Shown piece by piece: positions 53,093-61,675 of a stretch of 64,000 bases of DNA. Where the stretch lies: the NCBI GenBank assembly GCA_023664485.1, contig JAMPFK010000004.1:62001-126000 (forward strand), written 5' to 3'. Every line of letters begins with the position of its first letter. Position 1 is the stretch's first letter. The position numbers were made by a program, and so were the translations under genes. The notes beneath the pieces were generated by a model. That model was not told the origin of the DNA and did no database searches. It saw nothing but the letters and a program-made list of their open reading frames with translations. The stretch is from Bacteroides fragilis (GTDB taxonomy: Bacteria; Bacillota; Clostridia; Lachnospirales; Lachnospiraceae).

Positions 53093-53162
53093 TGCTTAAA
53101 AGCTTGTCCCACGGGGATTTTGGTGGTAAACTTTCTTCATTGTATTCTAAAGAGGAAATATC

Positions 53163-54122
53163 ATGGAGTGGGAAGCATACTGGCAGAATTTATTAGCTGA
53201 GAAAAAATTAAATAATAAAGTAAAAGAACTGGACAGATATGAAGAAATTATCTTAAAACATGCCCCTCGTACAGAAAAAATCTGCAGAGGGATTTATGAG
53301 CGCTACGATGCGATGCAAAAGCGTCTGGAAGCTGTCAAACTGGATTGCATTACGGAGTTTAACGCAATAGAAGGCGTATACTTAAAGAGCGGCCGCGTGA
53401 AAGGAAAAGACAGCCTGCTGCGTAAAGTAATCGATAAACGCCAGGAAAATATAGCAGCTTTTGACAGTAAATATTATAACCTGGATGAATTTAATTATGA
53501 TAAGATCATTACAGATTTAGTCGGGATAAGGCTGATTATTAATTATCGTGGGAAGTGGATTGACATTCATCGTAAGATTTTGGGAAATTTTCCATTGTTC
53601 GATAAGGAATTATATGTAGAAAATCCACTGTTGGAGCATCGTGCGGGAGAAAAGTTTCAGGCGGAATGGCCTATCGTGTACTATGCGCAGAACGATCCCA
53701 TTCAGGAATACAGGGATGAGGGCCTGTGCGTTAAGCTGAAGGAAATCGGATACCGCGGCATCCATTATATTCTTTCTTATGAGGAGACTTATATAGAGAT
53801 TCAGCTGCGGACGATTTATGATGAGGCATGGAGCGAATGCGATCATAATTATGTGTACAAAAAAGATGAAAACCGGTCACATGACGCGCTGGTTCAGCTT
53901 TCAGAGATTTTGAACCGCTTGACGCATCTTTCCGATATTTTGAATGATACGATGAAGAGTGTACATGATAAAGAGGGGATCGTTTTCAGTCAGCAGGAAA
54001 ATGTATGGACCGCATTATCGGAGCATATAGATAGTATTGATGAAATTATCGCAAAGCTGGAAGAAACGGATGGTATTTTCAGGAAATTCAGGAATCAGCT
54101 TGTCGATCAACAGGAGGATTGA
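53163..54122 (+). CDS. RelA/SpoT-domain alarmone synthetase-like protein
   Basis: This 319-residue protein carries a single RelA/SpoT nucleotidyltransferase domain and no HD hydrolase, TGS or ACT domain, so it is a small alarmone synthetase type. DLVGIRLIINYRG (residue 118), GYRGIHYILS (195) and IEIQLRTIYDEAWSECDH (211) are the synthetase motifs. It would transfer pyrophosphate from ATP to GDP/GTP or to another nucleotide or tRNA end, as toxSAS enzymes do. AGAGGAAA precedes the ATG. The gene and the two after it are clearly more AT-rich than the glycan genes, and all three are tightly spaced, indicating an inserted module. A toxin-antitoxin or phage-defence role is possible. Confidence 0.88.
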   Translation: MEWEAYWQNLLAEKKLNNKVKELDRYEEIILKHAPRTEKICRGIYERYDAMQKRLEAVKLDCITEFNAIEGVYLKSGRVKGKDSLLRKVIDKRQENIAAFDSKYYNLDEFNYDKIITDLVGIRLIINYRGKWIDIHRKILGNFPLFDKELYVENPLLEHRAGEKFQAEWPIVYYAQNDPIQEYRDEGLCVKLKEIGYRGIHYILSYEETYIEIQLRTIYDEAWSECDHNYVYKKDENRSHDALVQLSEILNRLTHLSDILNDTMKSVHDKEGIVFSQQENVWTALSEHIDSIDEIIAKLEETDGIFRKFRNQLVDQQED

Positions 54123-54123
54123 A

Positions 54124-54345
54124 ATGAAACAGGAGAGCAGAGGATGGGAACTTGGAACGCAGTTGGTGGAACGAATTAAATCCGGAGAATTTCCCAAAAA
54201 TCATTTGATGAATCATGGAGAGGATTTTACGGGAGGCCCGGAAGAATTGCTGGTATATGAGCTGAATCGTTATATGGGATCCTGTGGCCATGCAATGATG
54301 GACTGGCGGCTGGCACAGAAAGGATGTGTATATTTTGGAGGTTAA
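54124..54345 (+). CDS. Small protein of the alarmone module, unknown function
   Basis: This is a 73-residue protein with no recognised family. It starts one base after the stop of the RelA/SpoT gene, with AGGAGG six bases before its ATG, so translation is likely. It is hydrophilic, with no membrane segment. Its 3' end overlaps the following gene by 20 bp in another frame, and the amino acid sequence reads on sensibly across the frames, so the pair may be one gene broken by a frameshift. An antitoxin role is a guess from position only. Confidence 0.6.
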   Translation: MKQESRGWELGTQLVERIKSGEFPKNHLMNHGEDFTGGPEELLVYELNRYMGSCGHAMMDWRLAQKGCVYFGG

Positions 54346-54880
54346 GGAACCTAAGGAAGGATATCTTTTTATTCTTGACAAATTTAAGGAAGAGAAGGTA
54401 AAGAGCCGTTATAACTGTCTTTACGAACTGTTGTCGGCCTATTTGAAAAGGAAAAGGCTGGAGGAAAGAGTTCGTATTGTTCCTGCCATTCTAGATCATG
54501 TTATCGTGGATTATTTTGTTGATATTTACCGGCTGAAGGATTTCCAGGGTATGGATCTGGTCAATGATACGAAAATACTGGCCTATACGTCATTTTGGCT
54601 TCTGCGGCATAAACCGTTGCAGATAATCGATACGGAAGAGGCTGCCGATTTGGTCTATGTGAACGAAGATGCAGTTGGCGAAATTTTGCGCGCACAGCTG
54701 TTCAAAAATCCGGAGGATACGGTGCTTTTGTCGGAGAGGGCAGAAAGAATCGATGATTTTGTCAATACGATGAAGTATTTTTTTCAATATCGGTTATATA
54801 CGGCACAGAATATTGAGCTGATGATCATGGCGTTCCATGCGGGAAGGGATTACCAGTATTGCACGGATCACCAGGAATAA
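54326..54880 (+). CDS. Hypothetical protein of the alarmone module
   Basis: This frame codes for about 184 residues with no family I recognise. It is mixed alpha/beta in composition, without membrane segments; YILEVKEPKEGYLFILDKF lies at the start. GTG 54326 has AAAGGA almost touching it, and TTG 54335 has better spacing, so the start is doubtful. It may be the continuation of the 54124 gene after a +1 shift, giving one protein of about 257 residues. It is followed by an intrinsic terminator at 54909. Confidence 0.65.
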   Translation: MYILEVKEPKEGYLFILDKFKEEKVKSRYNCLYELLSAYLKRKRLEERVRIVPAILDHVIVDYFVDIYRLKDFQGMDLVNDTKILAYTSFWLLRHKPLQIIDTEEAADLVYVNEDAVGEILRAQLFKNPEDTVLLSERAERIDDFVNTMKYFFQYRLYTAQNIELMIMAFHAGRDYQYCTDHQE

Positions 54881-54908
54881 AACCGTATAAAACTGCATAA
54901 AATAAACT

Positions 54909-54936
54909 TGCGCCTTGTTTTCAGGGCGCATTTTTT
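54909..54936 (+). terminator. Intrinsic terminator after the alarmone module
   Basis: TGCGCC (54909-54914) pairs with GGCGCA (54925-54930) around a ten-base loop and is followed by six T residues. It lies 29 bases after the stop of the 54326 gene. Confidence 0.75.
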
Positions 54937-54943
54937 ATATAAT
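54915..54943 (+). promoter_or_regulatory. Promoter overlapping the terminator, drives the 54982 operon
   Basis: TTGTTT (54915-54920) lies in the loop of the terminator hairpin, and TATAAT (54938-54943) follows its T-run, with a 17-base spacer. This packs the end of one operon and the start of the next into 35 bases. Confidence 0.65.
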
Positions 54944-54981
54944 GAAAAGAGTGAAAAATTTATGAGGGAATGGTTATCGAT

Positions 54982-55893
54982 ATGATCATTATCAGAGCGA
55001 TGGGCGGTCTGGGAAACCAGCTGCAGCAATATGCGTTATATAAGAAACTGGAAAGCATGGGAAAAGACGTCCGGCTGGATATTTCCTGGTTTCAGGACGC
55101 CGGCGTGCAGAAATCGGTTCTGGCGGAAAGGGAGCTGGAGCTGGACCGTCTGGATGGGATTTCCTACCGGGCGGCCGCAGCCGAAGAAATCAGAGGCGTG
55201 CTCGGAAGGCTGTGGGAAGAGAAAGAAAAGACGGTATCCAGGATCAAAAGAAAGCTGATGCCAGCTTCCGATCCCTGCTTTATAGAGAGCGATATGTATC
55301 ATGCGCAGGTATTTCAGTTCACGGATAAATATCTGGTCGGATATTGGGCCTGCGAAAAATATTATGCGGATATTCTGGATAAGCTGCGTTCGGAAATCCG
55401 GTTTCCAAAAGGGGACGGCAGGAACCGGGAGACGGCCCGCAGGATGCAGGAAACGGAGTCGGTCAGCGTGCATATCCGCAGGGGGGATTATCTCGATGCG
55501 GCGAACCGCCCCATTTTTGGCGGAATCAGCACGGATGATTACTATAAGGCGGCGATCGCTTATATGAAAGAGAAATATCCGCGGGCGTCCTTTTTCTTTT
55601 TCTCGGACGACATTCCTTATGTGGAGGAGCATTACCGGGAAGAAGCCGGCGAAATCATAGACTGGAACCGGGGGAGGAACAACGTCTGTGATATGATGCT
55701 GATGAGCCGCTGTAAGCATAATATCTGCGCCAACAGCACCTTCAGCTTCTGGGGGGCGAGACTTAATCCGTACGAATCGAAGATTATGATAAGGCCCTCC
55801 ATTCATAAAAATACGCAGGTATGTATCCCGGAACAGATGAAGGAGCTATGGGCGGGCTGGACGCTGATTACGCCGCAGGGAAAGGTTCTTTAG
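54982..55893 (+). CDS. GT11-family glycosyltransferase (alpha-1,2-fucosyltransferase-like)
   Basis: This GT11 enzyme of about 303 residues starts MIIIRAMGGLGNQLQQYALY and has VSVHIRRGDYLD near residue 166 and ICANSTFSFWGARLN near 255. It is closely related in plan to the 36106 enzyme. ATG 54982 matches the family start; ATG 54970 is in frame with GAGGGA close by. It is the first gene after the terminator/promoter pair and is followed by a Wzy-like gene, as is the GT11 group at 36106-43213 at longer range. Confidence 0.9.
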   Translation: MIIIRAMGGLGNQLQQYALYKKLESMGKDVRLDISWFQDAGVQKSVLAERELELDRLDGISYRAAAAEEIRGVLGRLWEEKEKTVSRIKRKLMPASDPCFIESDMYHAQVFQFTDKYLVGYWACEKYYADILDKLRSEIRFPKGDGRNRETARRMQETESVSVHIRRGDYLDAANRPIFGGISTDDYYKAAIAYMKEKYPRASFFFFSDDIPYVEEHYREEAGEIIDWNRGRNNVCDMMLMSRCKHNICANSTFSFWGARLNPYESKIMIRPSIHKNTQVCIPEQMKELWAGWTLITPQGKVL

Positions 55894-55896
55894 AGC

Positions 55897-57462
55897 ATGA
55901 CAGAAAAGATATCGTTGGAAGAAATTTCATATTTTGGATTTTTTATTATATTATCTGTAACGAAGGGGCTTGGTTTTTACGACGGGCAGAAGCTTTTCCT
56001 GCTGTTGATCATACCGGCCTTTCTCTGTGCATTGCTGAAAATCCTGGTAACGCCCTATACGAAGCGTCAATGGGCGGCAGTGGCGCTGCTTCTGTTCCTG
56101 ACGCTGTTCGTCTATTATAATTCCCATGAAAAGGGAATCCTTTTTCTCATGTTCACGATTCTGGGAATGAAAAATATTTCCGTGAAAAAGGTGATGCGGA
56201 TCGGTTTATGGGTATGGTCCCTCTGTGCGGCCGTATTGAGCGTCTTTTCCTTTTTCAGGCTGGAGGATACGATATACCGCGTCCACCGGAAAATGGGATT
56301 GGGGCATATTTTCCGCTGGAGTCTGGGATTCACACACCCGAATGTCCTGCATATTACCTATCTGGCGCTCTGCGCCTTTATCATCTATGAACTGGCGGAG
56401 AAATATGGTCTGAAGCATTTTGTACTGCTGATGCTCGGCAATGCGCTCGTCTTTTTCTATTCGGCCAGTTTTACCGGATTGGGCATCGTAACGATTTTTC
56501 TGGCGGGAGAGCTTTATGTGCGGTTCCGGCCAGAGTTCTGCCTGTGGGAAAAAATCGCGGTCAATCTGGTGCTTCCGGTCTGCGTGGTATTTTCGTTCCT
56601 GCTGCCGTATCTTTATGCGGAACAGGCGGGTGCGCAGCAGATTGCGCCATGGATGCAGACGCTGGATTCCGTACTCAATACGCGGATTTCTCTGGCAGGC
56701 CAGTTCCTGGCGCCGGAGTTTAAGAGCCTTTTTGGCGCGGAGGTCGCGCTGTTAAAGCTGCCCTTCGGTTCCATCGACTGTTCTTATATGTGGTGTTATA
56801 TCAATTACGGCCTCATCCCGTTCCTGCTGTTCATGGCGGCCTATCTGATTCTTGTGGCGGAGGAATGCCGGATGCAGAAAACGAGGGAAGCGGTGATAAC
56901 GATCTGTTTTCTGGGAGCCGGATTTACGGAGCAGTTACTGTTCAATACCTCTTTTAAAAATATTACCCTGCTTTTTCTGGGGGAACTGTTATTCAGACAG
57001 AAGGACGGGGAAAAGGAATACTGCCTGCTTCCGTCTCTGCGGCGGGAAATCGACGTGCCTGTTCCGGCAGTCTGGCGTTTTTGGACGGAACTGCCAAAGA
57101 GGCTGGCGGATCTGTGGAAAGCCCGCCGGAGACAGATTCTTACAGGGATTCTGGCCGGGGCGCTCGCCGGCGTCGTTTTGTGCGGGATTCTTTATGCCGC
57201 GCCCAAAGGCTATGTCGTCCAGCGGTTTTATACGGACGGCTTATTTGAGACTTCCGAATATCTGGAAAGCGCGGATGACCCCGCGTACGAGGGTTACCGT
57301 ATTATGAACTATGTGGATGCCGATACCAGAATGCAGGTCATAGAAGGGAATGCGGTCATGCTGGAAACGGCCAGATACTATGTCGGCAGCGCGCTGGTCG
57401 GCTCTCTTGCGGGATATCTGCTGTGTGCCGGAATTTTTCTGCAAAAGAGGAGGCATTCATGA
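55897..57462 (+). CDS. Wzy-like polysaccharide polymerase
   Basis: This is a 521-residue membrane protein with about eleven hydrophobic segments plus a final one near residue 495. It contains SLGFTHPNVLHITYLAL, and FFYSASFTGLGIV as the external-loop segment, similar to the 43213 protein. The C-terminal part past residue 400 adds a soluble domain between two helices, longer than in 43213. The family is called from topology and context. Confidence 0.8.
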   Translation: MTEKISLEEISYFGFFIILSVTKGLGFYDGQKLFLLLIIPAFLCALLKILVTPYTKRQWAAVALLLFLTLFVYYNSHEKGILFLMFTILGMKNISVKKVMRIGLWVWSLCAAVLSVFSFFRLEDTIYRVHRKMGLGHIFRWSLGFTHPNVLHITYLALCAFIIYELAEKYGLKHFVLLMLGNALVFFYSASFTGLGIVTIFLAGELYVRFRPEFCLWEKIAVNLVLPVCVVFSFLLPYLYAEQAGAQQIAPWMQTLDSVLNTRISLAGQFLAPEFKSLFGAEVALLKLPFGSIDCSYMWCYINYGLIPFLLFMAAYLILVAEECRMQKTREAVITICFLGAGFTEQLLFNTSFKNITLLFLGELLFRQKDGEKEYCLLPSLRREIDVPVPAVWRFWTELPKRLADLWKARRRQILTGILAGALAGVVLCGILYAAPKGYVVQRFYTDGLFETSEYLESADDPAYEGYRIMNYVDADTRMQVIEGNAVMLETARYYVGSALVGSLAGYLLCAGIFLQKRRHS

Positions 57463-59372
57463 AAGAAGAATTACAATACTGCACCATATTAAGGACGAAT
57501 ATCAATGTCACGACGATGAAAAAGACCATCCGGTATATTACGGAGCATCTGGAAGAACTGCGGGGCGATTATATCTGCGTATCCAATGTACACACGACCG
57601 TGATGGCATATCGGGATGAAAATTACCGAAAGATCCAGAACTGCGGGGCGATGGCGCTGCCGGATGGCCAGCCGCTCTCCATCGTGAGCCGCAGACGGGG
57701 CTATCGCGAGGCGGAAAGGGTTCCGGGGCCGGATCTGATGCCGGCTGTTCTGAAGCTGTCAGAGGAAACGGGATATACCCATTATTTCTATGGAAGTTCG
57801 GAACATACGCTGGAAGAGCTGCGAAAAGCGCTCGTAAGAGATTATCCGGCCCTGCGGATCGCCGGCATGTATGCTCCGCCCTTTCGGGATGTGACCGAAG
57901 AAGAGGACAGAGAGGCCGTGGAGCGGATCAATGCGGCAAAGCCGGATTTCATCTGGGTCGCGCTCGGCGCGCCGAAACAGGAAAAATGGATGTATGAGCA
58001 CAGGGACAGGGTGAACGGCCTGATGATCGGCGTCGGCGCCGCTTTTGATTTTCAGGCGGGAACGGTGAAGCGCGCACCGCAATGGATGCAGAGGTTTTGT
58101 ATGGAATGGGTGTACCGCATCTTAAAGGATCCCAGGCGGATGCTTCCCCGCTATCTGAACACGAATTTCTCGTTCGTATACCATACCTGTATGGAATCGA
58201 TGGGGTTTGAAAAGGATCCGGACAGGCTGTGGATCGCCATGATCGGGCATAAGCGGATCCCGTCGCGGGAGGGCGGCGTGGAAATCGTCGTGGAGGCGTT
58301 AGCCGTCAGAATGGCGGCGATGAAGCACAGAGTGGAGGCCTATAACAGGTATGGCCATCATGTTTCGGGGAAAAAATATGATGAGGAATACGGGCGGGGA
58401 GATAAAAAATATTATAAGGGGATCCGGATCCGGATCGTTCCGACCTTCAGAAGCAGTAAACTGAACGCGATCGTGTATTCCTTTTTTGCGACTCTGCGGA
58501 CGCTTTTTAAGCCATACGATGTACTGCATTATCACGCGGAAGGGCCGTGCGCCATGCTCTGGCTGCCGAAGCTGTTCGGGAAAAGGGTTGTCGCGACGAT
58601 TCACGGGCTGGACTGGCAGCGGGCGAAGTGGGGAAAATTTGCTTCCCGCGTGATCAGATTCGGCGAAAAAATGGCGGCCTCCTATGCGGACGAAGTCATC
58701 GTCCTTTCGGAAAATGTGCAGCGCTATTTTAAAGATACCTATGGAAGGGATACCGTTTTTATCCCTAACGGGATAGACCGCCCCGTGCGGGAACGCGCGG
58801 AGCTGATCACAGAGAAATTCGGCCTGGAAGAGAACGGTTATTTTCTGTTCCTCGCCAGGATCGTGCCGGAAAAAGGGCTCCATTACCTGATAGAAGCGTT
58901 CCGGGAGCTCGATACGGATAAAAAGCTGGTCATCGCCGGCGGAAACAGCCAGGCGGTCGATTATATGGAGAAAATCCATCGTATGGCCGCTGCGGACGAG
59001 CGGATCGTTATGACGGATTTCGTGCAGGGAAAAGTCCTCGCGGAGCTTTTTTCCTCTGCCTATGCCTTCGTCCTGCCAAGCGATGTGGAGGGCATGGCGC
59101 TCAGCCTTCTGGAAGCAATGAGCTATGGGAACTGTTGTCTGGTGAGCGATATCTGCGAGAATACGGAGGTTGTGGAGGACAAGGCGGTCACTTTCCGGAA
59201 GGGAAATGTCGGGGATCTGCGGGAAAAGCTGCAATATCTGCTGGACAACCCGGAAATCGCAGAGCGCTATCGGCGGGAGAGCAGCGATTTTATCTGCGGG
59301 AAATATAACTGGAACGATGTGGTGGAAAAGACGCTGGGGGTTTATCGAAATGAAAGTTTTGCTGGTCAATAA
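57459..59372 (+). CDS. Fused WecG/TagA/CpsF (GT26) and GT4 glycosyltransferase
   Basis: This protein of about 637 residues joins two glycosyltransferases. Residues 1-245 form a WecG/TagA/CpsF (GT26) domain, with YICVSNVHTTVMAYRDENY, DGQPLSIVSR and WVALGAPKQEKWMYEH. Residues 255-637 form a GT4 domain starting IAMIGHKRIPSREGGVEIVV, with FIPNGIDRPV and LPSDVEGMALSLLEAMSYG near residue 550. GT26 enzymes add ManNAc or similar sugars to lipid-linked acceptors, so the fusion probably adds two successive sugars. AGAGGAGG five bases before ATG 57459 sets the start. The join is in one continuous frame with no sign of a sequencing error. Confidence 0.9.
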   Translation: MKEELQYCTILRTNINVTTMKKTIRYITEHLEELRGDYICVSNVHTTVMAYRDENYRKIQNCGAMALPDGQPLSIVSRRRGYREAERVPGPDLMPAVLKLSEETGYTHYFYGSSEHTLEELRKALVRDYPALRIAGMYAPPFRDVTEEEDREAVERINAAKPDFIWVALGAPKQEKWMYEHRDRVNGLMIGVGAAFDFQAGTVKRAPQWMQRFCMEWVYRILKDPRRMLPRYLNTNFSFVYHTCMESMGFEKDPDRLWIAMIGHKRIPSREGGVEIVVEALAVRMAAMKHRVEAYNRYGHHVSGKKYDEEYGRGDKKYYKGIRIRIVPTFRSSKLNAIVYSFFATLRTLFKPYDVLHYHAEGPCAMLWLPKLFGKRVVATIHGLDWQRAKWGKFASRVIRFGEKMAASYADEVIVLSENVQRYFKDTYGRDTVFIPNGIDRPVRERAELITEKFGLEENGYFLFLARIVPEKGLHYLIEAFRELDTDKKLVIAGGNSQAVDYMEKIHRMAAADERIVMTDFVQGKVLAELFSSAYAFVLPSDVEGMALSLLEAMSYGNCCLVSDICENTEVVEDKAVTFRKGNVGDLREKLQYLLDNPEIAERYRRESSDFICGKYNWNDVVEKTLGVYRNESFAGQ

Positions 59373-60636
59373 ATTTCTCCATCCAAACGGCGGCTCCGAG
59401 ACTTATATTTTCGGTCTGGGAAAAGCGTTACAGGAAATGGGACACGAGGTGCAGTATTTCGGCATGGAGCACGAAGGAAGAGTCGTGGGAAACCGCGTGG
59501 AGAGCTATACGGCGGATATGGACTTTCATACGGGCGGCATACGGAAACTTCTGTACCCGTTCAGGATTATTTATTCCGTCGAGGCGCGTAAAAAGCTCAG
59601 GCCGGTCTTAGCGGATTTTGAGCCGGATGTGGTGCACCTGAACAATATCAATTTCCAGCTTACGCCCTCTGTGATCGACGAGGTGCGCGCTTTTGAGAAA
59701 AAGAGTGGAAAAGCGGTCCGCATCGTCTTTACCGCCCATGATTATCAGTGGGTATGCCCGAATCATATGATGATGATACCTTCTACAGGCGTCCTGTGCT
59801 TTGCCTGCCGGGGCGGCCGGTTCGGGAACTGCGCGAAGAACCGCTGTATTCATAATTCCCGGTTAAGGAGCCTGCTCGGCACGCTGGAAGCGGATTTTTA
59901 CCGATGGCGGAAGACTTATGCGAAGATAGACGCGCTCGTCTGTCCCAGCGGTTTCATGAAGGAAAAACTCGATACGAACCCGCTGCTGGCGGATAAGACG
60001 ATCATGATGCATAATTTTATGCCGGAGGCCGGAGCAGCGCAGGACGCCGCCCAGGCGGAAGCGGAGGCCGCCGCGTGGAGCCGTATGCGGGAATGGCTGC
60101 CGGAACGGTATGCGCTCTACTTCGGCCGCTTTTCCGAGGAAAAGGGAGTCAGGACACTGTTGAAGGTCTGTAAAGAAATGACGGATGTGTCATTTGTTTT
60201 CGCGGGAACGGGGCCCCTTCAGGACAGCGTGTCACAGACGGAAAATATCCGGAACGCCGGTTTTGTGACGGGGGAAGCCCTGAGGCGGCTGATCGCGGGG
60301 GCGGCTTTCTGCCTGTATCCTTCAGAATGGTATGAGAATTGTCCTTTTTCCGTGATGGAATCGCAGGCGTACGGGACGCCGGTGATCGCCTCTGATTTGG
60401 GCGGTATCCCGGAACTGCTACAGGACGGCGTGACCGGGGAACTGTTTCCGGCAGGGGATGCGGCCGCTCTGCGGGAGAAAATAAAGAGGCTGTGGGAACA
60501 GCCAAAGCTGTGCGCGGCGTACCGGGAAAACTGTAAAAAGATAAAATTCGATACAACCTGGGAATATTGTGGTAAAATAATAGCACAGGTCTATCAAAAC
60601 GAGCAAAGAATGTCTCCGGCGGGCCATTCTGCGTAG
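59350..60636 (+). CDS. GT4-family glycosyltransferase with Cys-rich insertion
   Basis: This is a GT-B glycosyltransferase of about 428 residues, starting MKVLLVNKFLHPNGGSETYI. Between the two domains it has a Cys cluster (CPNHMMM, CFACRGGRFGNCAKNRC, residues 135-165), seen in a subset of GT4 enzymes and possibly metal-binding. The donor domain has LYPSEWYENCPFSVMESQAY near residue 320. It overlaps the fusion gene by 23 bp. Confidence 0.9.
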   Translation: MKVLLVNKFLHPNGGSETYIFGLGKALQEMGHEVQYFGMEHEGRVVGNRVESYTADMDFHTGGIRKLLYPFRIIYSVEARKKLRPVLADFEPDVVHLNNINFQLTPSVIDEVRAFEKKSGKAVRIVFTAHDYQWVCPNHMMMIPSTGVLCFACRGGRFGNCAKNRCIHNSRLRSLLGTLEADFYRWRKTYAKIDALVCPSGFMKEKLDTNPLLADKTIMMHNFMPEAGAAQDAAQAEAEAAAWSRMREWLPERYALYFGRFSEEKGVRTLLKVCKEMTDVSFVFAGTGPLQDSVSQTENIRNAGFVTGEALRRLIAGAAFCLYPSEWYENCPFSVMESQAYGTPVIASDLGGIPELLQDGVTGELFPAGDAAALREKIKRLWEQPKLCAAYRENCKKIKFDTTWEYCGKIIAQVYQNEQRMSPAGHSA

Positions 60637-60662
60637 ATTTCAGAAAGCGGGTATTTTATAGT

Positions 60663-61664
60663 ATGGCGAGAAGAACTTTATACGGCACAGTCATCGTGAC
60701 CTATCGGTGCAATGCTCATTGCAATATGTGCGACTGTTTCCGCGACCCGACGAGGCCGGAGGAAGAAATTACGCTGGAGGATATTAAGAAGCTGCCCGAA
60801 ATGGCGTTTACGAATATTACCGGCGGCGAGCCCTTTATTCGACAGGACATCCCGGAAATCGTCCGGGAGCTCTATCGGAAGTCCGACAGAATTGTCATTT
60901 CGACAAACGGCTATTTTACGGACAGGATCATTTCGCTCTGTAGGGAGTTTCCTAAAGTGGGGATCCGCATCAGCATTGAAGGCTTACAGGAGACGAACGA
61001 TGCGATCAGAGGCATCCCGGACGGCTTTAACAGGGGATATAAGACCCTGAAAACGCTGGTGGAAATGGGACATCCGGATGTGGGATTCGGCATGACCGTA
61101 CAGGATATGAACTGCGAGGATCTTGTGCCCCTTTACAATATCGCGAATGATATGGGAATGGAGTTCGCGACGGCAACGCTGCATAATTCCTTTTATTTCC
61201 GCAAAACGGACAATAAAATCGACGATAAATACAAAGTGGCGAAGAACCTGGAAAAGCTGATCAACGAGCTTTTGAAGAGCAATTCGCCGAAAAAATGGTT
61301 CCGCGCTTATTTTAACCACGGGCTGATCAATTATATTTACGGCAATAAGAGGCTCCTGCCCTGCGATATGTCGAAGAACGCCTTTTTTATCGACCCGTTC
61401 TGCGATGTCATTCCCTGTAACGGCATGGAGAAGAAGGCTGTTATGGGCAATCTGCGGGAGTCAAGCTGGGAAGAGCTGTGGAATTCCGCGCAGGCGGAGG
61501 AGGTCCGCCGCTGTACGAAGGAATGTACCCGGAACTGCTGGATGATCGGAAGCGCGTCTCCGGCGATGCATAAATATATATGGGTTCCGGGGTGGTGGGT
61601 CATCCGGCATAAGTTCTTAAAGGGCGGAAAGTACAGTTTGGAGGAGAATCCGTTTATCGGTTAA
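60663..61664 (+). CDS. Radical SAM/SPASM-domain protein
   Basis: This 333-residue radical SAM enzyme has the 4Fe-4S cluster Cys at C16, C20 and C23 (TYRCNAHCNMCDC) and GGEP at residues 54-57. The C-terminal third holds further Cys residues (LPCDMSKN, DVIPCNGME, RCTKECTRNCW) that fit a SPASM or twitch domain with auxiliary clusters. Such enzymes modify peptides, or sugars as in aminoglycoside and cell-envelope pathways. It lies among glycosyltransferases, so a sugar-modifying role such as epimerisation or deoxygenation is possible. There is no precursor-peptide gene next to it. Confidence 0.9.
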   Translation: MARRTLYGTVIVTYRCNAHCNMCDCFRDPTRPEEEITLEDIKKLPEMAFTNITGGEPFIRQDIPEIVRELYRKSDRIVISTNGYFTDRIISLCREFPKVGIRISIEGLQETNDAIRGIPDGFNRGYKTLKTLVEMGHPDVGFGMTVQDMNCEDLVPLYNIANDMGMEFATATLHNSFYFRKTDNKIDDKYKVAKNLEKLINELLKSNSPKKWFRAYFNHGLINYIYGNKRLLPCDMSKNAFFIDPFCDVIPCNGMEKKAVMGNLRESSWEELWNSAQAEEVRRCTKECTRNCWMIGSASPAMHKYIWVPGWWVIRHKFLKGGKYSLEENPFIG

Positions 61665-61675
61665 AGGAGTTTGTT

